A DNA stretch of 64,000 bases, from assembly GCA_965223825.1 (NCBI GenBank), contig OZ245018.1:310001-374000 (forward strand). Direction: 5' to 3'. The translations under genes were made by a program, and so were the position numbers. Source of the stretch: CAJXQU01 sp965223825 (lineage in GTDB: Bacteria > Pseudomonadota > Gammaproteobacteria > CAJXQU01). This document shows, piece after piece, positions 43,803-53,335 of this stretch. The notes under the pieces are model-generated. The model was given only the letters and a program-made list of their open reading frames with translations. It was not told the DNA's origin and searched no databases. How positions within the stretch are numbered: position 1 is the stretch's first letter; each line of letters begins with the position of its first letter.

Positions 43803-44822
43803 TTGAATATTCCAGCGAAAGCGCAGAATTCACCCGTGCAAAGTTTTGAAGATATCACGTTTGAACCACTCGATAACGAACGTTTGTCGAATCTTTGCGG
43901 CCAGTTTGATGAGCATTTGCGTCATCTAGAACGACGTCTTGGTGTTGAGATCAACAATCGTGGGAATGAGTTTCATATTATCGGTGAGGCGGAATCCGCA
44001 CGTGCAGCGGGGCAGGTTTTACAGCAACTTTACGATTTAAGTGAAAAGACCATCCTGACGCCGGAAATTGTGCACATTCATTTGCAAGAATCTGGGATTG
44101 AAGAAGCGCTGGAAGATCTGGCCCCGGATAATGTAGTGATTAGAACGCGTCGGAGCCTCATCAAACCACGAGGCTCGAATCAACGACATTATGTTCATCG
44201 CATCCAAACTCATGATATCAATTTCGGTATCGGACCTGCCGGTACGGGCAAAACATACTTGGCCGTCGCTTGCGCTGTCGAAGCGTTAGAATCCGATCTT
44301 GCGCGACGGATTATTCTCGTGCGGCCTGCGGTGGAAGCAGGGGAGAATCTAGGCTTTTTACCTGGTGATCTAACGCAAAAAGTCGATCCGTATTTACGTC
44401 CATTGTACGATGCATTGTATGAAATGTTCGGATTTGAAAAGGTCGCGAAGTTGATTGATCGGAATGTGATCGAAGTCGCGCCACTGGCATTTATGCGAGG
44501 CCGAACCTTAAACGATGCTTATATCATTCTTGATGAAGCGCAAAATACAACCGTGGAGCAGATGAAAATGTTCTTGACGCGGATCGGCTATGGCTCTACT
44601 GCGGTGGTAACGGGTGATGTTACGCAAGTTGATTTACCGCGCGGTAAAAAGTCCGGTTTGCGACATGTCATTGATGTGCTGAAAATGGAAGACGAAATTA
44701 GCTTTACATTTTTTAAATCCAGCGATGTCGTCCGCCATCCACTGGTCGGGCGTATTTTGGATGCCTACGAAAACTATGATCGACAGCAAGCGAAGGAAGC
44801 GGGAGCAAAACCGAATGCTTGA
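43803..44822 (+). CDS. ybeZ: PhoH family ATPase (YbeZ)
   Basis: 339 residues if it starts at the TTG immediately following the miaB stop; a GTG at 43836 is the alternative and neither has a clear ribosome site. The family N-terminus LSNLCGQFDEHLRHLERRLGV is intact. Walker A is GPAGTGKTYLAV and Walker B is AYIILDEAQNTT. PhoH-like ATPases are linked to RNA metabolism, with YbeY as partner. It overlaps ybeY by 8 bp. Confidence 0.93.
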   Translation: MNIPAKAQNSPVQSFEDITFEPLDNERLSNLCGQFDEHLRHLERRLGVEINNRGNEFHIIGEAESARAAGQVLQQLYDLSEKTILTPEIVHIHLQESGIEEALEDLAPDNVVIRTRRSLIKPRGSNQRHYVHRIQTHDINFGIGPAGTGKTYLAVACAVEALESDLARRIILVRPAVEAGENLGFLPGDLTQKVDPYLRPLYDALYEMFGFEKVAKLIDRNVIEVAPLAFMRGRTLNDAYIILDEAQNTTVEQMKMFLTRIGYGSTAVVTGDVTQVDLPRGKKSGLRHVIDVLKMEDEISFTFFKSSDVVRHPLVGRILDAYENYDRQQAKEAGAKPNA

Positions 44823-45276
44823 GTTAGATCTGCAATACATGATGGATGACGAAGATTTACCGGCTAAGTCTCAGTTCCGAGAATGGGCGACACAAGCCTT
44901 ACTTGCGGCTGCGCCTGATCGTGATGCATCGCAAATTGCGATCCGCATTGTTGATGAAGATGAAAGTGCCGAATTAAATGAACGCTGGCGACACAAGAAT
45001 GGACCGACCAATGTTTTATCTTTTACGATGAGTGGCATGGAAATGATCGCGCCAGCAATTTTGGGCGATATTGTGATCTGTGCACCGGTGGTAAAAAAAG
45101 AAGCGAATGAACAATCCAAAACACTTGTCAGCCATTGGGCGCACATGACAATACATGGCATCTTGCATCTACTAGGCTATGATCATATTGAAGAAGATGC
45201 CGCTGTTAAAATGGAATCGCTTGAAATAACGATTATGGAAACTTTGGGCTTTACGGACCCGTATCAATCAGTATGA
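44815..45276 (+). CDS. ybeY: Endoribonuclease/16S rRNA maturation factor YbeY
   Basis: 153 residues from the ATG at 44815, chosen over the far upstream in-frame ATG because of the GGGAG site and family length. The zinc motif HMTIHGILHLLGYDH gives the three His ligands, and NVLSFTM is typical. It acts in 16S rRNA 3'-end maturation and ribosome quality control. It ends in a four-base overlap with corC. Confidence 0.95.
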   Translation: MLELDLQYMMDDEDLPAKSQFREWATQALLAAAPDRDASQIAIRIVDEDESAELNERWRHKNGPTNVLSFTMSGMEMIAPAILGDIVICAPVVKKEANEQSKTLVSHWAHMTIHGILHLLGYDHIEEDAAVKMESLEITIMETLGFTDPYQSV

Positions 45277-46154
45277 ACGAAAATTCAAAACCTCCCTCGG
45301 CGAATTGGAAAAGTTTTTACCGCTCACTATTAAAGAGCTTCCAACGCGATCCGGATGATAAACAGCAACTCACCGAAATTCTCCGCGACGCTGAAAAGCA
45401 AAACCTGATCAACCCTGACACCCTTGTGATGATGGAAGGCGCATTAATTGTCTCCGATATGCGTGTGCGCGATATTATGGTGCCGCGATCGCAAATGGTT
45501 GTCGTTCAGGATGACATGGAATTTCAAGATCTCTTACCGGCAATCATTGAGTCAGGTCACTCTCGTTTCCCGATGCTAGACGGCAAGCTCGAAAATGTTG
45601 TCGGAATTTTACTGGCGAAAGATATGTTGGCCTATCTGGCTGATGAAGGTACAGATAACTTCAATGTTCGCGATATTCTTCGCCCACCGATTTTTGTCCC
45701 AGAGAGTAAACGATTAAACGTGTTACTCAGCGAATTTCGTCGTAGCCGAAATCACATGGCGATGGTTGTGGATGAATACGGTGGCGTGTCTGGCTTGGTG
45801 ACGATTGAAGATGTCATCGAGCAAATTGTCGGTGAGATCGATGATGAACACGATCTGGACGATGAAGAGTTCGTACGCTCACACCGGCATGATCGTTATA
45901 CCGTTAAAGCGCATATGCCGATCGAAGAATTTAATCGTTTCTTTAATGCTGATTTGAGCGATGAAGATCACGACACCATTGGCGGTGCGGTGATCGATGC
46001 ATTTGGCCATTTACCGTTAAGAGGGGAGACCATCGAACTGGCAGGGTTTGGCATCAGTATTCTACGTGCTGATCGGCGCCGCGTATTAACTTTACGCCTG
46101 CAACCATTGCAGCCCACGCGGGATGACGCATCAACGAATGATGTAAATGATTAA
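45273..46154 (+). CDS. corC: CorC/HlyC-family CBS protein (YbeX)
   Basis: 293 residues, soluble. It has two CBS domains (about 68-190; motifs VRDIMVPRSQM and VVDEYGGVSGLVTIEDVIEQIVGEI) and a C-terminal CorC_HlyC domain from about 205. It is linked to Mg2+/Co2+ efflux and ribosome-related functions; the mechanism is unsettled. The long transmembrane DUF21 part of related hemolysins is absent. Its stop overlaps lnt by 8 bp. Confidence 0.93.
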   Translation: MNENSKPPSANWKSFYRSLLKSFQRDPDDKQQLTEILRDAEKQNLINPDTLVMMEGALIVSDMRVRDIMVPRSQMVVVQDDMEFQDLLPAIIESGHSRFPMLDGKLENVVGILLAKDMLAYLADEGTDNFNVRDILRPPIFVPESKRLNVLLSEFRRSRNHMAMVVDEYGGVSGLVTIEDVIEQIVGEIDDEHDLDDEEFVRSHRHDRYTVKAHMPIEEFNRFFNADLSDEDHDTIGGAVIDAFGHLPLRGETIELAGFGISILRADRRRVLTLRLQPLQPTRDDASTNDVND

Positions 46155-47649
46155 TTTTCTCATCGCCCTGTTCGCGGGCGGTCTTCTTCCATTGGCGTTT
46201 GCTCCAGTGGGATTTTTTCCGATGGCGGTTTTTAGCTTAACGGTGCTATTTGTGTTGTTAAGCGACGCGGAGTCTGATCAAGTTTTCGAGCGATCGTTGG
46301 TGTTTTGTTTCGGTTATTTTGGCGTAGGTGTGTCTTGGGTTCAAGTCAGTATTCATCAATTTGGCCTTCCAGTTTTTGCCTTTTCTGCCGCGATGACCGT
46401 CGCTTTCGTGCTCGTGGTTTCATTGGTGCCGGCGCTAATGCTCTGGTTCGCGAGACGTTATATTCCCTGCCCTCGCCGCTTGTTCTTATTAATCCTTTTG
46501 CCAGCAACGTGGGTTTTATCCGAATGGGTGCGTAGTTGGTTATTTACTGGTTTCCCGTGGTTGGCTCTAGGCTACAGTCAAATCGATAGCCCGCTTGGAG
46601 GAGTTGCGACGGTATTAGGAACCTATGGTGTAAGCGCCGTGATTTCGGTAATTGCCGGTGCGTTGGCGTTATTTTGGATCGAAAAGCGTAACGCGACCAA
46701 GTTGAGCCTCTCTATTCTCACCCCCATATTACTCATCTCATTTTGGTTGAGTTTTGTTAGTTGGACTTCGCCCAAAGGTGAGCCGTTTAATGTCGCGATT
46801 GTGCAAGGTAATGTCGCGCAGGCGTTGAAGTGGGAGCCTGAACAACGCCAGAAAACGTTAGATCTGTATTGGAACTTGAGCGAACCACTGTGGGATGACG
46901 TGGATGTGATCATCTGGCCGGAAACAGCATTACCGGCGTTTGCACATGATCTGCAAGAATATCTTGATGCGGTGAATGCACAAGCGAATCAGACACAAAC
47001 CGACATTCTTATCGGATTACCTGTCGCAAACGCCAAGACGGGTGAATACTTCAATAGTTTAATCAGTTTCGGTCCACGCGAAGATGGCGAGATGGATATT
47101 TATCATAAACGTCATCTTGTGCCGTTTGGTGAGTATTTACCGCTGAAAAAATGGCTCGATCCGATTTTGGTGTTTTTGAAAATTCCGATGTCGAACTTTT
47201 CGCGTGGCGAATCTGAGCAAGCGTTGATCAGCAGTTCACGTCATCAGATCGGTGTCTCGATTTGTTACGAAGATGTGTTTGGAGAGGAAGTGATCAGCGC
47301 GATGCCGCAAGCGGATTTTCTTGTTAACGTCAGTAACGATGCTTGGTTTGGGAATTCTCTCGCGCCGCACCAGCATTTAGAAATGGCACGGATGCGGGCG
47401 CTGGAAACAGGTCGTTTTCTGGTGCGATCAACTAATACAGGCATTAGTGCGGTGATCGATCCGAAAGGAAACGTGATTGATCGTATTCCTCAGTTTGAAA
47501 CGAACACCCTGGTCAGCACGATCCAAGCTTATTCCGGCACGACACCATACGCGTTTCTTGGCAACTGGCCGGTCGTGATATTCACTTTTGCATCGTTGGT
47601 ATTACTGGCGTTACGTACTAAGTTTCTCGCACGCGGTGAAAACGCGTAG
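46147..47649 (+). CDS. lnt: Apolipoprotein N-acyltransferase
   Basis: 500 residues. About six membrane helices in the first ~190 residues are followed by a periplasmic nitrilase domain with the Glu-Lys-Cys triad: IWPETALPAF, YHKRHLVPFGEYLPL and VSICYEDVFG. A last helix sits near the C-terminus. It adds the third acyl chain to lipoproteins such as the LptE and Asp-rich lipoprotein encoded here. Its 3' end overlaps the convergent zinc-ribbon gene by 32 bp. Confidence 0.95.
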   Translation: MINFLIALFAGGLLPLAFAPVGFFPMAVFSLTVLFVLLSDAESDQVFERSLVFCFGYFGVGVSWVQVSIHQFGLPVFAFSAAMTVAFVLVVSLVPALMLWFARRYIPCPRRLFLLILLPATWVLSEWVRSWLFTGFPWLALGYSQIDSPLGGVATVLGTYGVSAVISVIAGALALFWIEKRNATKLSLSILTPILLISFWLSFVSWTSPKGEPFNVAIVQGNVAQALKWEPEQRQKTLDLYWNLSEPLWDDVDVIIWPETALPAFAHDLQEYLDAVNAQANQTQTDILIGLPVANAKTGEYFNSLISFGPREDGEMDIYHKRHLVPFGEYLPLKKWLDPILVFLKIPMSNFSRGESEQALISSSRHQIGVSICYEDVFGEEVISAMPQADFLVNVSNDAWFGNSLAPHQHLEMARMRALETGRFLVRSTNTGISAVIDPKGNVIDRIPQFETNTLVSTIQAYSGTTPYAFLGNWPVVIFTFASLVLLALRTKFLARGENA

Positions 47650-48136
47650 CGTGGCATTTTGAGCAAGGTGGAATGTGTCCAACCTTATGAAAATGCAGTT
47701 CATGTTCGCAGGCATCGCAACGTAGCGTACCCGGTCCGGTAATTTCGCCGGTATGCCATTCAGCCAGATCGGCCTGACGCTTAAGTTTGTCTAACTCCAG
47801 ACGCGTGGCATCGGTAACGTGGCTGAACATATCAAGCAGTCGTTCTTCGATTAACTTCATGTCAAAGCGAAACCATTCTGCAAGTTCTGTCCGTGTTTCT
47901 TCAATGTATTCCGCCGCATCCTGTAGATCGCGACGTAAATAGTCGCCGACTTTATCGGCTTCTTCACGGGTTATTTCACCGAGTGAGACTGCTTGTTCAC
48001 GCGCATTTTCGATGAGATTTCTCACGTGTGGTCGAGCTTCATCGACGCCCTCTTGCAAGTTCGCTCTGACTCGCGACAACATGGTTTGATACGCGTCAAG
48101 CAAGCTATTGTGATCGTGCTGGTTTGAATCTTTCAT
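47618..48136 (-). CDS. Zinc ribbon-containing protein (DUF1451 family)
   Basis: 172 residues from the ATG at 48136, preferred over the ATG at 48145 because the AGGAGG site is only 2 nt from the latter. The N-terminal ~110 residues form charged helices likely to be coiled coil. The C-terminus is a zinc ribbon, with CDACEHELHFH and CSKCH pairs. Function unknown; the E. coli counterparts are small cytoplasmic proteins. It overlaps lnt tail to tail. Confidence 0.85.
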   Translation of the reverse strand: MKDSNQHDHNSLLDAYQTMLSRVRANLQEGVDEARPHVRNLIENAREQAVSLGEITREEADKVGDYLRRDLQDAAEYIEETRTELAEWFRFDMKLIEERLLDMFSHVTDATRLELDKLKRQADLAEWHTGEITGPGTLRCDACEHELHFHKVGHIPPCSKCHATRFHRVRET

Positions 48137-48221
48137 GTTGAGCATCTCCTCCTTATGTCTTTATCTTTCAGTTTAGTTGAGTAATGTAAAAACTGACATG
48201 ATCAGGATCACGCAAGCGTGC

Positions 48222-48251
48222 TTGACAGAAGGGGTTGCGGCACGTGAGAAT
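48222..48251 (+). promoter_or_regulatory. Sigma-70-like promoter of a possible small transcript
   Basis: A perfect TTGACA (48222-48227) is followed after 18 bp by GAGAAT (48246-48251, four of six matches to TATAAT). The expected start is about 48258. No annotated gene begins there; a terminator lies 125-155 bp downstream. Confidence 0.4.
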
Positions 48252-48257
48252 CAACGC

Positions 48258-48415
48258 ATGAATTTCAATACAAACACAGTCGTTCTTCCCATCATTTGCA
48301 AACGCCGTCTTGTGATCGTCAGCGTGTGTGCCTTTAGGGAAACGACTTTGAACTGATTTTTGAGATCAAACACATTCCAAAAAGGCCACACCAATCAAGT
48401 GTGGCCTTTTTTTTT
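48258..48415 (+). ncRNA. Candidate small RNA or 32-codon peptide mRNA
   Basis: The interval between the promoter above and a strong terminator would give a transcript of about 150 nt. It also contains a 32-codon ORF (ATG 48258 to TGA 48356) that starts at the predicted transcription start, so it could be a leaderless peptide gene. The peptide has hydrophobic segments around CKRR (VVLPIICKRRLVIVSVCAF). No known RNA family was recognised. The rest of the 318-bp gap (48137-48454) shows nothing else. Confidence 0.35.
48381..48415 (+). terminator. Free-standing rho-independent terminator
   Basis: An 11-bp stem, AAAGGCCACAC and GTGTGGCCTTT, with a 7-nt loop is followed by a long T-run. It lies 730 bp past the lnt stop and just before the EamA gene, so it does not end any annotated plus-strand gene. 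Confidence 0.88.
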
Positions 48416-48454
48416 GCAGCGATTTTTTTATGAATATAACGATGAATTGATGAG

Positions 48455-49360
48455 ATGAAGTACAAAATACCCCTCGCTTTTACCTTACTGGTGATGATCT
48501 GGACCACCACGCCGCTTGCGATCAAATGGAGTAGTGACGGTGTCGGTTTTTTATTTGCAGTGAATGCACGGATGGTACTGGGGTTGATTACTGCTTGGTT
48601 ACTGTTGCGTGGATTGAATCTACCGTTTCCGTGGCATGCACAAGCACGTCAAACGTATCTGGCCGGTGCGTTGGGTATTTATGTGGCGATGATGTTGGTG
48701 TATTGGTCCGCACAGTTTATTCCATCCGGTTGGGTTGCGGTGATTTTTGGGTTACTCCCTATAATTACGGGGTTGCTGGCGCACGTTTTTCTTAAAGAAA
48801 ATACCTTAATTCCAGCAAAAATTGCGGGGAGTTTTATGGGACTCGCCGGGTTGATCGTAATTTTCTGGACAGATCAAAGTTTGGATAGACTCAGTTTGTT
48901 GGCCTTGTTTGGTGTATTGATGGCGACGGTTGTCCATGCGATCAGCTCGGTTTGGTTAAAGGCGGTGAATGCGTCGATTCCGCCGTTGGCGATCACAACG
49001 GGTTCATTACTTTACTCCGTACCAGCCTACTTATTAACGTGGTTACTTTTGGATGGCCATTTACCGCAAAGCTTTCCAGTGAAGTCCGTGATCGCAATTG
49101 TGTATCTTGGGCTGATCGGATCGGTTATGGGTTTTGCGTTGTATTTTTATGTACTGAAATCCGTCGGCGCGAGCCGAGTTTCCTTAGTCACGCTGATCAC
49201 ACCACTGGGTTCGCTAGCGCTGGGATATGCGGTGAATGATGAAGCGTTAACCCAACAGATCGTATCAGGTGCGGCGTTGATCCTAGTTGGACTGTATTTG
49301 TATCAGGTTGTCGGTGAACGATCTGCGCGATCGCAGCAACGCTCAGAAGAGGTTGATTGA
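48455..49360 (+). CDS. EamA/DMT-family transporter
   Basis: 301 residues with ten transmembrane helices in two EamA repeats. Typical phrases are MIWTTTPLAIKWSSDGV at the start, GLLPIITGLLAHVFLKE in the first repeat and LITPLGSLALGYAVNDE in the second. Substrate unknown (amino-acid or metabolite efflux in relatives). Its 3' end overlaps the convergent thioredoxin-like gene by 18 bp. Confidence 0.9.
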   Translation: MKYKIPLAFTLLVMIWTTTPLAIKWSSDGVGFLFAVNARMVLGLITAWLLLRGLNLPFPWHAQARQTYLAGALGIYVAMMLVYWSAQFIPSGWVAVIFGLLPIITGLLAHVFLKENTLIPAKIAGSFMGLAGLIVIFWTDQSLDRLSLLALFGVLMATVVHAISSVWLKAVNASIPPLAITTGSLLYSVPAYLLTWLLLDGHLPQSFPVKSVIAIVYLGLIGSVMGFALYFYVLKSVGASRVSLVTLITPLGSLALGYAVNDEALTQQIVSGAALILVGLYLYQVVGERSARSQQRSEEVD

Positions 49361-49930
49361 GTCCGCCCAATCGCTGACGCGTTGGATTGTACTCGGTGCT
49401 TTTTTCGCCGGTGTATTTTGCGGTGACGTTCGCGGTTGTTCTTCTCGAATGTATTCTAACCAGCCCAATACCATGTCCTCATTGACCTCACCTTTTACGG
49501 ATTGGAACTCGTGCTGACTGTTTAGAAAAAGCGTGTTGGGTAATTCACCGGACCAAGTTTCATCGACGGAAGCATACATGCGCTTGCTGAATTCTTGCTC
49601 AAAAACCCAAATGCGATCGACGCTGAGACCGGTCTGATCGAGCACGGCTTGCGCTGTTTGGCTATCAAGATCGGTATCCGTTGAGATCAGCACAATTTCC
49701 AGATCTGGGTTATCCGGTTTGAGATCGGCGAGCATGTCCATTTCTTTCACGCAATAACCACAATCTTTTGACCAGAAAACCACTAAGAACGGTTGGTTCT
49801 TACGTTCCTGTTTGATCTCATTCAAGCTGCGTTTGTGGAAACGCTCAAGAATAATGCCCTCGTTGGCGAACGAGGATGACGTGAAAGCACTGAGTGCAAA
49901 TAACAGTATAGCAAGGTTTGTTCTTGACAT
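49343..49930 (-). CDS. Periplasmic thioredoxin-like protein
   Basis: 195 residues from the ATG at 49930, which begins a signal peptide ending SSSFA around residue 22. The thioredoxin fold has a CGYC active site (residues 57-60) in VVFWSKDCGYCVKEMDML, and the cis-Pro loop is GELPNTLFL. The C-terminal ~35 residues are a Pro/Thr-rich tail. It is probably a disulfide reductase in the periplasm, TlpA-like in spirit; the partner is unknown. The start lacks a strong ribosome site. Confidence 0.82.
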   Translation of the reverse strand: MSRTNLAILLFALSAFTSSSFANEGIILERFHKRSLNEIKQERKNQPFLVVFWSKDCGYCVKEMDMLADLKPDNPDLEIVLISTDTDLDSQTAQAVLDQTGLSVDRIWVFEQEFSKRMYASVDETWSGELPNTLFLNSQHEFQSVKGEVNEDMVLGWLEYIREEQPRTSPQNTPAKKAPSTIQRVSDWADSINLF

Positions 49931-50344
49931 AATAGTTTTAAAACAGTTTAGAACATCATGAATAATAGACAAAAAAAATAGATTGTGCCAGTTCGATTAT
50001 GAGCTTGGACTTCAACGTATGCGGATAATTCCCCCGAATATACGACCGAATTAAACAAGGCTGAAACTAGTGTGATTTCTCACGCTTACGAGTACCTAAC
50101 ACTTCCATTGTGTCGCAGGTAATAAATGCTAATCGATTACCTGGAGTTTGAATGTTGTAACCACAGTTTACGCTGAGGAATCAGTAACAACGGTACAACT
50201 ATAGTAATCAATCAAGCGATGAAAATCATGTTCTGACGATGTTGTCGTCAGAACAGGAAAGTTAGGTTAGTTACGTAGCGCGAAATAATGGGGCATTGGG
50301 TTGATGGCTTCCAGCACCTATCAGATAGGTGCTGGAGAGTATAT
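49931..50344. other. Gene-free stretch with three hairpins
   Basis: 414 bp without a supported ORF. It contains three perfect inverted repeats: CAGGTAAT/ATTACCTG (50116-50143, 12-nt loop), GTTCTGACGA/TCGTCAGAAC (50230-50254, 5-nt loop), and CCAGCACCTA/TAGGTGCTGG (50311-50335, 5-nt loop). The last lies just past the stop of the M16C protease gene and may help end it, although no T-run follows. The clustering suggests a structured RNA or multiple regulatory sites. Confidence 0.45.
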
Positions 50345-53251
50345 TTATGACGATGTTTGCAGGTTATGAATTTCAAGACCCGCTTTTTCCAGCTTCTCGC
50401 GGGAAGAAGGCTTGCTCAAGACACCAATATTGGCTTGTTCTGGCTTGAGGTAAGTTTCCGTAACTCGCTGCAAATCAGCGATCGTGACGTTCAGTACAGC
50501 CTGACGATTTGCTCGACGATACGCAGGCGAGCGGCCATGAAGAATCTGCATGTGCGTTTGGATTGCTTCGCCCGCTGGAGAACTTGGACGATCAATCGCG
50601 CTGATCACTCCAAGAATAGCTTCTTCCAATTTCTGATAATCGTGTTTTGTATCAAGCAGCCAGCTAAGTGAACGATCAAAGTCATCCAACGTTTCCGTCA
50701 ATCGTGGATCACGATAGGAATAAAATCGGAACGAGCCGCTGCCACTGTCATACGTTGCACCAGAACCATACGCGCCACCTTTTTCACGGATCGCAGTATG
50801 CAAGTAGCCGTTATGAAGGAAGCGTCCAAGCACCGCAAAGACCACCGCATCAGGATGACCGGAAGGAACGGTTGAATACGCTTTTGCACAGAAATTGACT
50901 TGTGTACTTGTCAACCATGCTTGCTTGATCGTTTGTGCGGAAAACGCCGGTATCAATTGACCGCCTGCAACGTTGTGTGGAGCAGACCAAATGTTGCTTA
51001 GATCGTTAGCAATAGCAGCGTGATGCTCACCTTCCGCAACGACCAAAAAGGATCGCGAAGCTTGGGTGATTTTTTCGTGCAGAGAAGCCAATCTATCCGC
51101 GTAGGCCAAGATGGCAGCAGGATCTTTGCAACGTGAGTCGAGTTCGATCAGGGATTTGATACCGGTCAAACCGCCCCAGTCATTGCCCAGTTTTGCAGCA
51201 GGACTAATCCCCGAAGCGGCAGCGGCCATAGCGAGTGATTGGCCATGACTGGTGATCGCCGCTTCGCGACTGGTGCGTGATTGTGCGATCAATTCTTGTA
51301 AGCGATCATGTTCATCGAAGCGTGGATTTTGCAAATGCGTGTGGATAAGCTGCGCAAAATCAGCATGTTTGCGAACCAGTCCAGAGGCGCTGATACGCAG
51401 AAAACCTTTTACAGTTTGGGCATCGTTAGTCGCGCCGCGTAGGCTGATTGAAGCGTGTACACCGCCAGAGACGGCAGATTGCTCAGCTTGCATTTGAAGG
51501 TAATTTTTATCGCCTGCACCTAATTCTGTTAAGTAATCGCTATACAGGTTGAGCAGATCAAGTTCGTCCGAGGACAGTTCTGGCAGCGGAATGATCACGC
51601 TCTCATACGCCAGCCCGTTGGTAGGTTGATCGTACCAATGGCTGTCATAACTGGCGATGGTCTGTACCGTTGAATCTGGGATTGGAATATCTTTGGGTAC
51701 ATCTTTGATTTCGACTTTTGGTAAGATCTCAGGATCATCAACGGCGTCTTGTCGTGCATCTAATGCTTTGGCCAAATCAACCACGCGCTGTTTTGCGTCG
51801 TCGTCCATCGCGGATTTCATTTGCTCTAATCGCGTGTTTTCAAGTTCATGCTGTTGATCACTTAATGTTAGATCTGGAATCATGACGGTTCTGACGCGAT
51901 GAGGGTTGTCCAGCAAGTGCGTCTTGACTAATTTTTTAATGAACTCCGGATCTTTAATTTTTTCGCGTAAAGCATTCAGTTGCGGGTCTAGGTCGAGTGC
52001 GGCGATTGGGTCACCATTGTGCATTGCGATCGGCAACATGACACCGGCGAGGCGTAAGCCATATGGATAGCTGCCGGAAGAGACTTCGCGTTGTTCTAAT
52101 TCAAATTGATGCAGGACCGATTCGACCATTTCTTGCGCGACGCCATTTTCTGCTACGTCTTTTAGTACGTTGAGAATGAGCGCTTCTAACGCATCCGCGT
52201 TGTCCGGATCGGTACCTTCGACACCACAGATAAAGCTCGACTCATGCGAGGAATTATCGAGACCGCAGAGATCGGAAGGCGAGGTGGCGAGATCCGTTTT
52301 TTCAAGTGCAAGACGTAAAGGTGAGGAGCTGTTGTCGAGTAAGATGCCAGACATTAATTGCATGTTGAGCATGCTTTCCAGATCCGTTACACGGCCTAAC
52401 AACCAATGCATGACAAGATGTGTTTTACCGTCCGTTTCGTCTTCATCTAATGGGTAGTGAATGGTGTTGTTTTGTGGCTGTGTATAGCGTTTTTCATCGG
52501 GCACAGAAAAATCTAAATTTTTCTTTTCAAACCGTGATAGTGCCCATTGGTGGATATTTTTCTGATGTTCTTCAACAGGGAAGTTACCGTAAGTGATGAT
52601 CACCGAATTCGACGGGTGATAGTGCAAGGCGTGAAATTCTTTCAGTTGATCGTATGTGAGATCAGGAATATTTGCCGGTTCACCACCGCTGTTGTAATGG
52701 TAGGTCGTGGTTGGGAAGAGCGCGCTGCTTGATGCTTGCCAGAGTTGTGACACTGGCGAGCTCATTGCTCCTTTCATTTCATTATAGACAACGCCTTTGA
52801 AGACGAGCGCCGAATCAGGGTTATCGGCTTCTTCAAACTCGACCCGATGTCCTTCTTGGGCAAAATCCAGTGGATCGAGGCGTGGGAAGAAAACCGCATC
52901 AAGATAGACTTGTAAAAGGTTGTCGAAATCTTTGCGAGATTGCGATGCGAATGGATAGGCTGTCCAGTCACTGCTCGTCATGGCATTCATGAAGGTGTTG
53001 AGTGAGCGGCGAATCATCATGAAGAACGGATCACGAACGGGATATTTTTCACTACCGCATAAGGTCGTGTGCTCAAGAATATGCGCCACGCCCGTCGAGT
53101 CTTCTGGGACGGTTGGAAAGGCGACCATGAAGGCGTTGTTGGTATCGTCGCTAGCTAGGTGAAAATGCCGTGCCCCCGTTTGTGGATGCAGATATTCCTG
53201 TGCTTCGAGGTTTAGTGAATCAATCTTTTGTGTGCGGATGAGTTCAAACAT
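50345..53251 (-). CDS. M16C-family metalloprotease (presequence protease-like)
   Basis: 968 residues, the length of PreP/falcilysin-type M16C enzymes. The inverted zinc motif HxxEH is HILEH at residues 57-61. The downstream Glu region is VVYNEMKGAMSSP. The M16C-associated middle domain and an M16 C-terminal half (REKGGAYGSGATYD near residue 835) are present. No signal peptide, so likely cytoplasmic, degrading peptides. Monocistronic, between trxB and the hairpin-rich gap; the start has a weak ribosome site. Confidence 0.92.
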   Translation of the reverse strand: MFELIRTQKIDSLNLEAQEYLHPQTGARHFHLASDDTNNAFMVAFPTVPEDSTGVAHILEHTTLCGSEKYPVRDPFFMMIRRSLNTFMNAMTSSDWTAYPFASQSRKDFDNLLQVYLDAVFFPRLDPLDFAQEGHRVEFEEADNPDSALVFKGVVYNEMKGAMSSPVSQLWQASSSALFPTTTYHYNSGGEPANIPDLTYDQLKEFHALHYHPSNSVIITYGNFPVEEHQKNIHQWALSRFEKKNLDFSVPDEKRYTQPQNNTIHYPLDEDETDGKTHLVMHWLLGRVTDLESMLNMQLMSGILLDNSSSPLRLALEKTDLATSPSDLCGLDNSSHESSFICGVEGTDPDNADALEALILNVLKDVAENGVAQEMVESVLHQFELEQREVSSGSYPYGLRLAGVMLPIAMHNGDPIAALDLDPQLNALREKIKDPEFIKKLVKTHLLDNPHRVRTVMIPDLTLSDQQHELENTRLEQMKSAMDDDAKQRVVDLAKALDARQDAVDDPEILPKVEIKDVPKDIPIPDSTVQTIASYDSHWYDQPTNGLAYESVIIPLPELSSDELDLLNLYSDYLTELGAGDKNYLQMQAEQSAVSGGVHASISLRGATNDAQTVKGFLRISASGLVRKHADFAQLIHTHLQNPRFDEHDRLQELIAQSRTSREAAITSHGQSLAMAAAASGISPAAKLGNDWGGLTGIKSLIELDSRCKDPAAILAYADRLASLHEKITQASRSFLVVAEGEHHAAIANDLSNIWSAPHNVAGGQLIPAFSAQTIKQAWLTSTQVNFCAKAYSTVPSGHPDAVVFAVLGRFLHNGYLHTAIREKGGAYGSGATYDSGSGSFRFYSYRDPRLTETLDDFDRSLSWLLDTKHDYQKLEEAILGVISAIDRPSSPAGEAIQTHMQILHGRSPAYRRANRQAVLNVTIADLQRVTETYLKPEQANIGVLSKPSSREKLEKAGLEIHNLQTSS

Positions 53252-53269
53252 AATGTCGATAATTAATTT

Positions 53270-53311
53270 CCATAAAATAAAAGCTTGGACACGAACACAT
53301 GCCCAAGCTTT
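53270..53311 (-). terminator. Rho-independent terminator of trxB
   Basis: Arms AAAGCTTGG and CCAAGCTTT (53280-53288 and 53303-53311) with a 14-nt loop are followed on the minus strand by a T-rich TATTTTATG tail. It lies 25 bp past the trxB stop. Confidence 0.75.
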
Positions 53312-53335
53312 ACAGGGTTATCAAGCGGATGAGAA

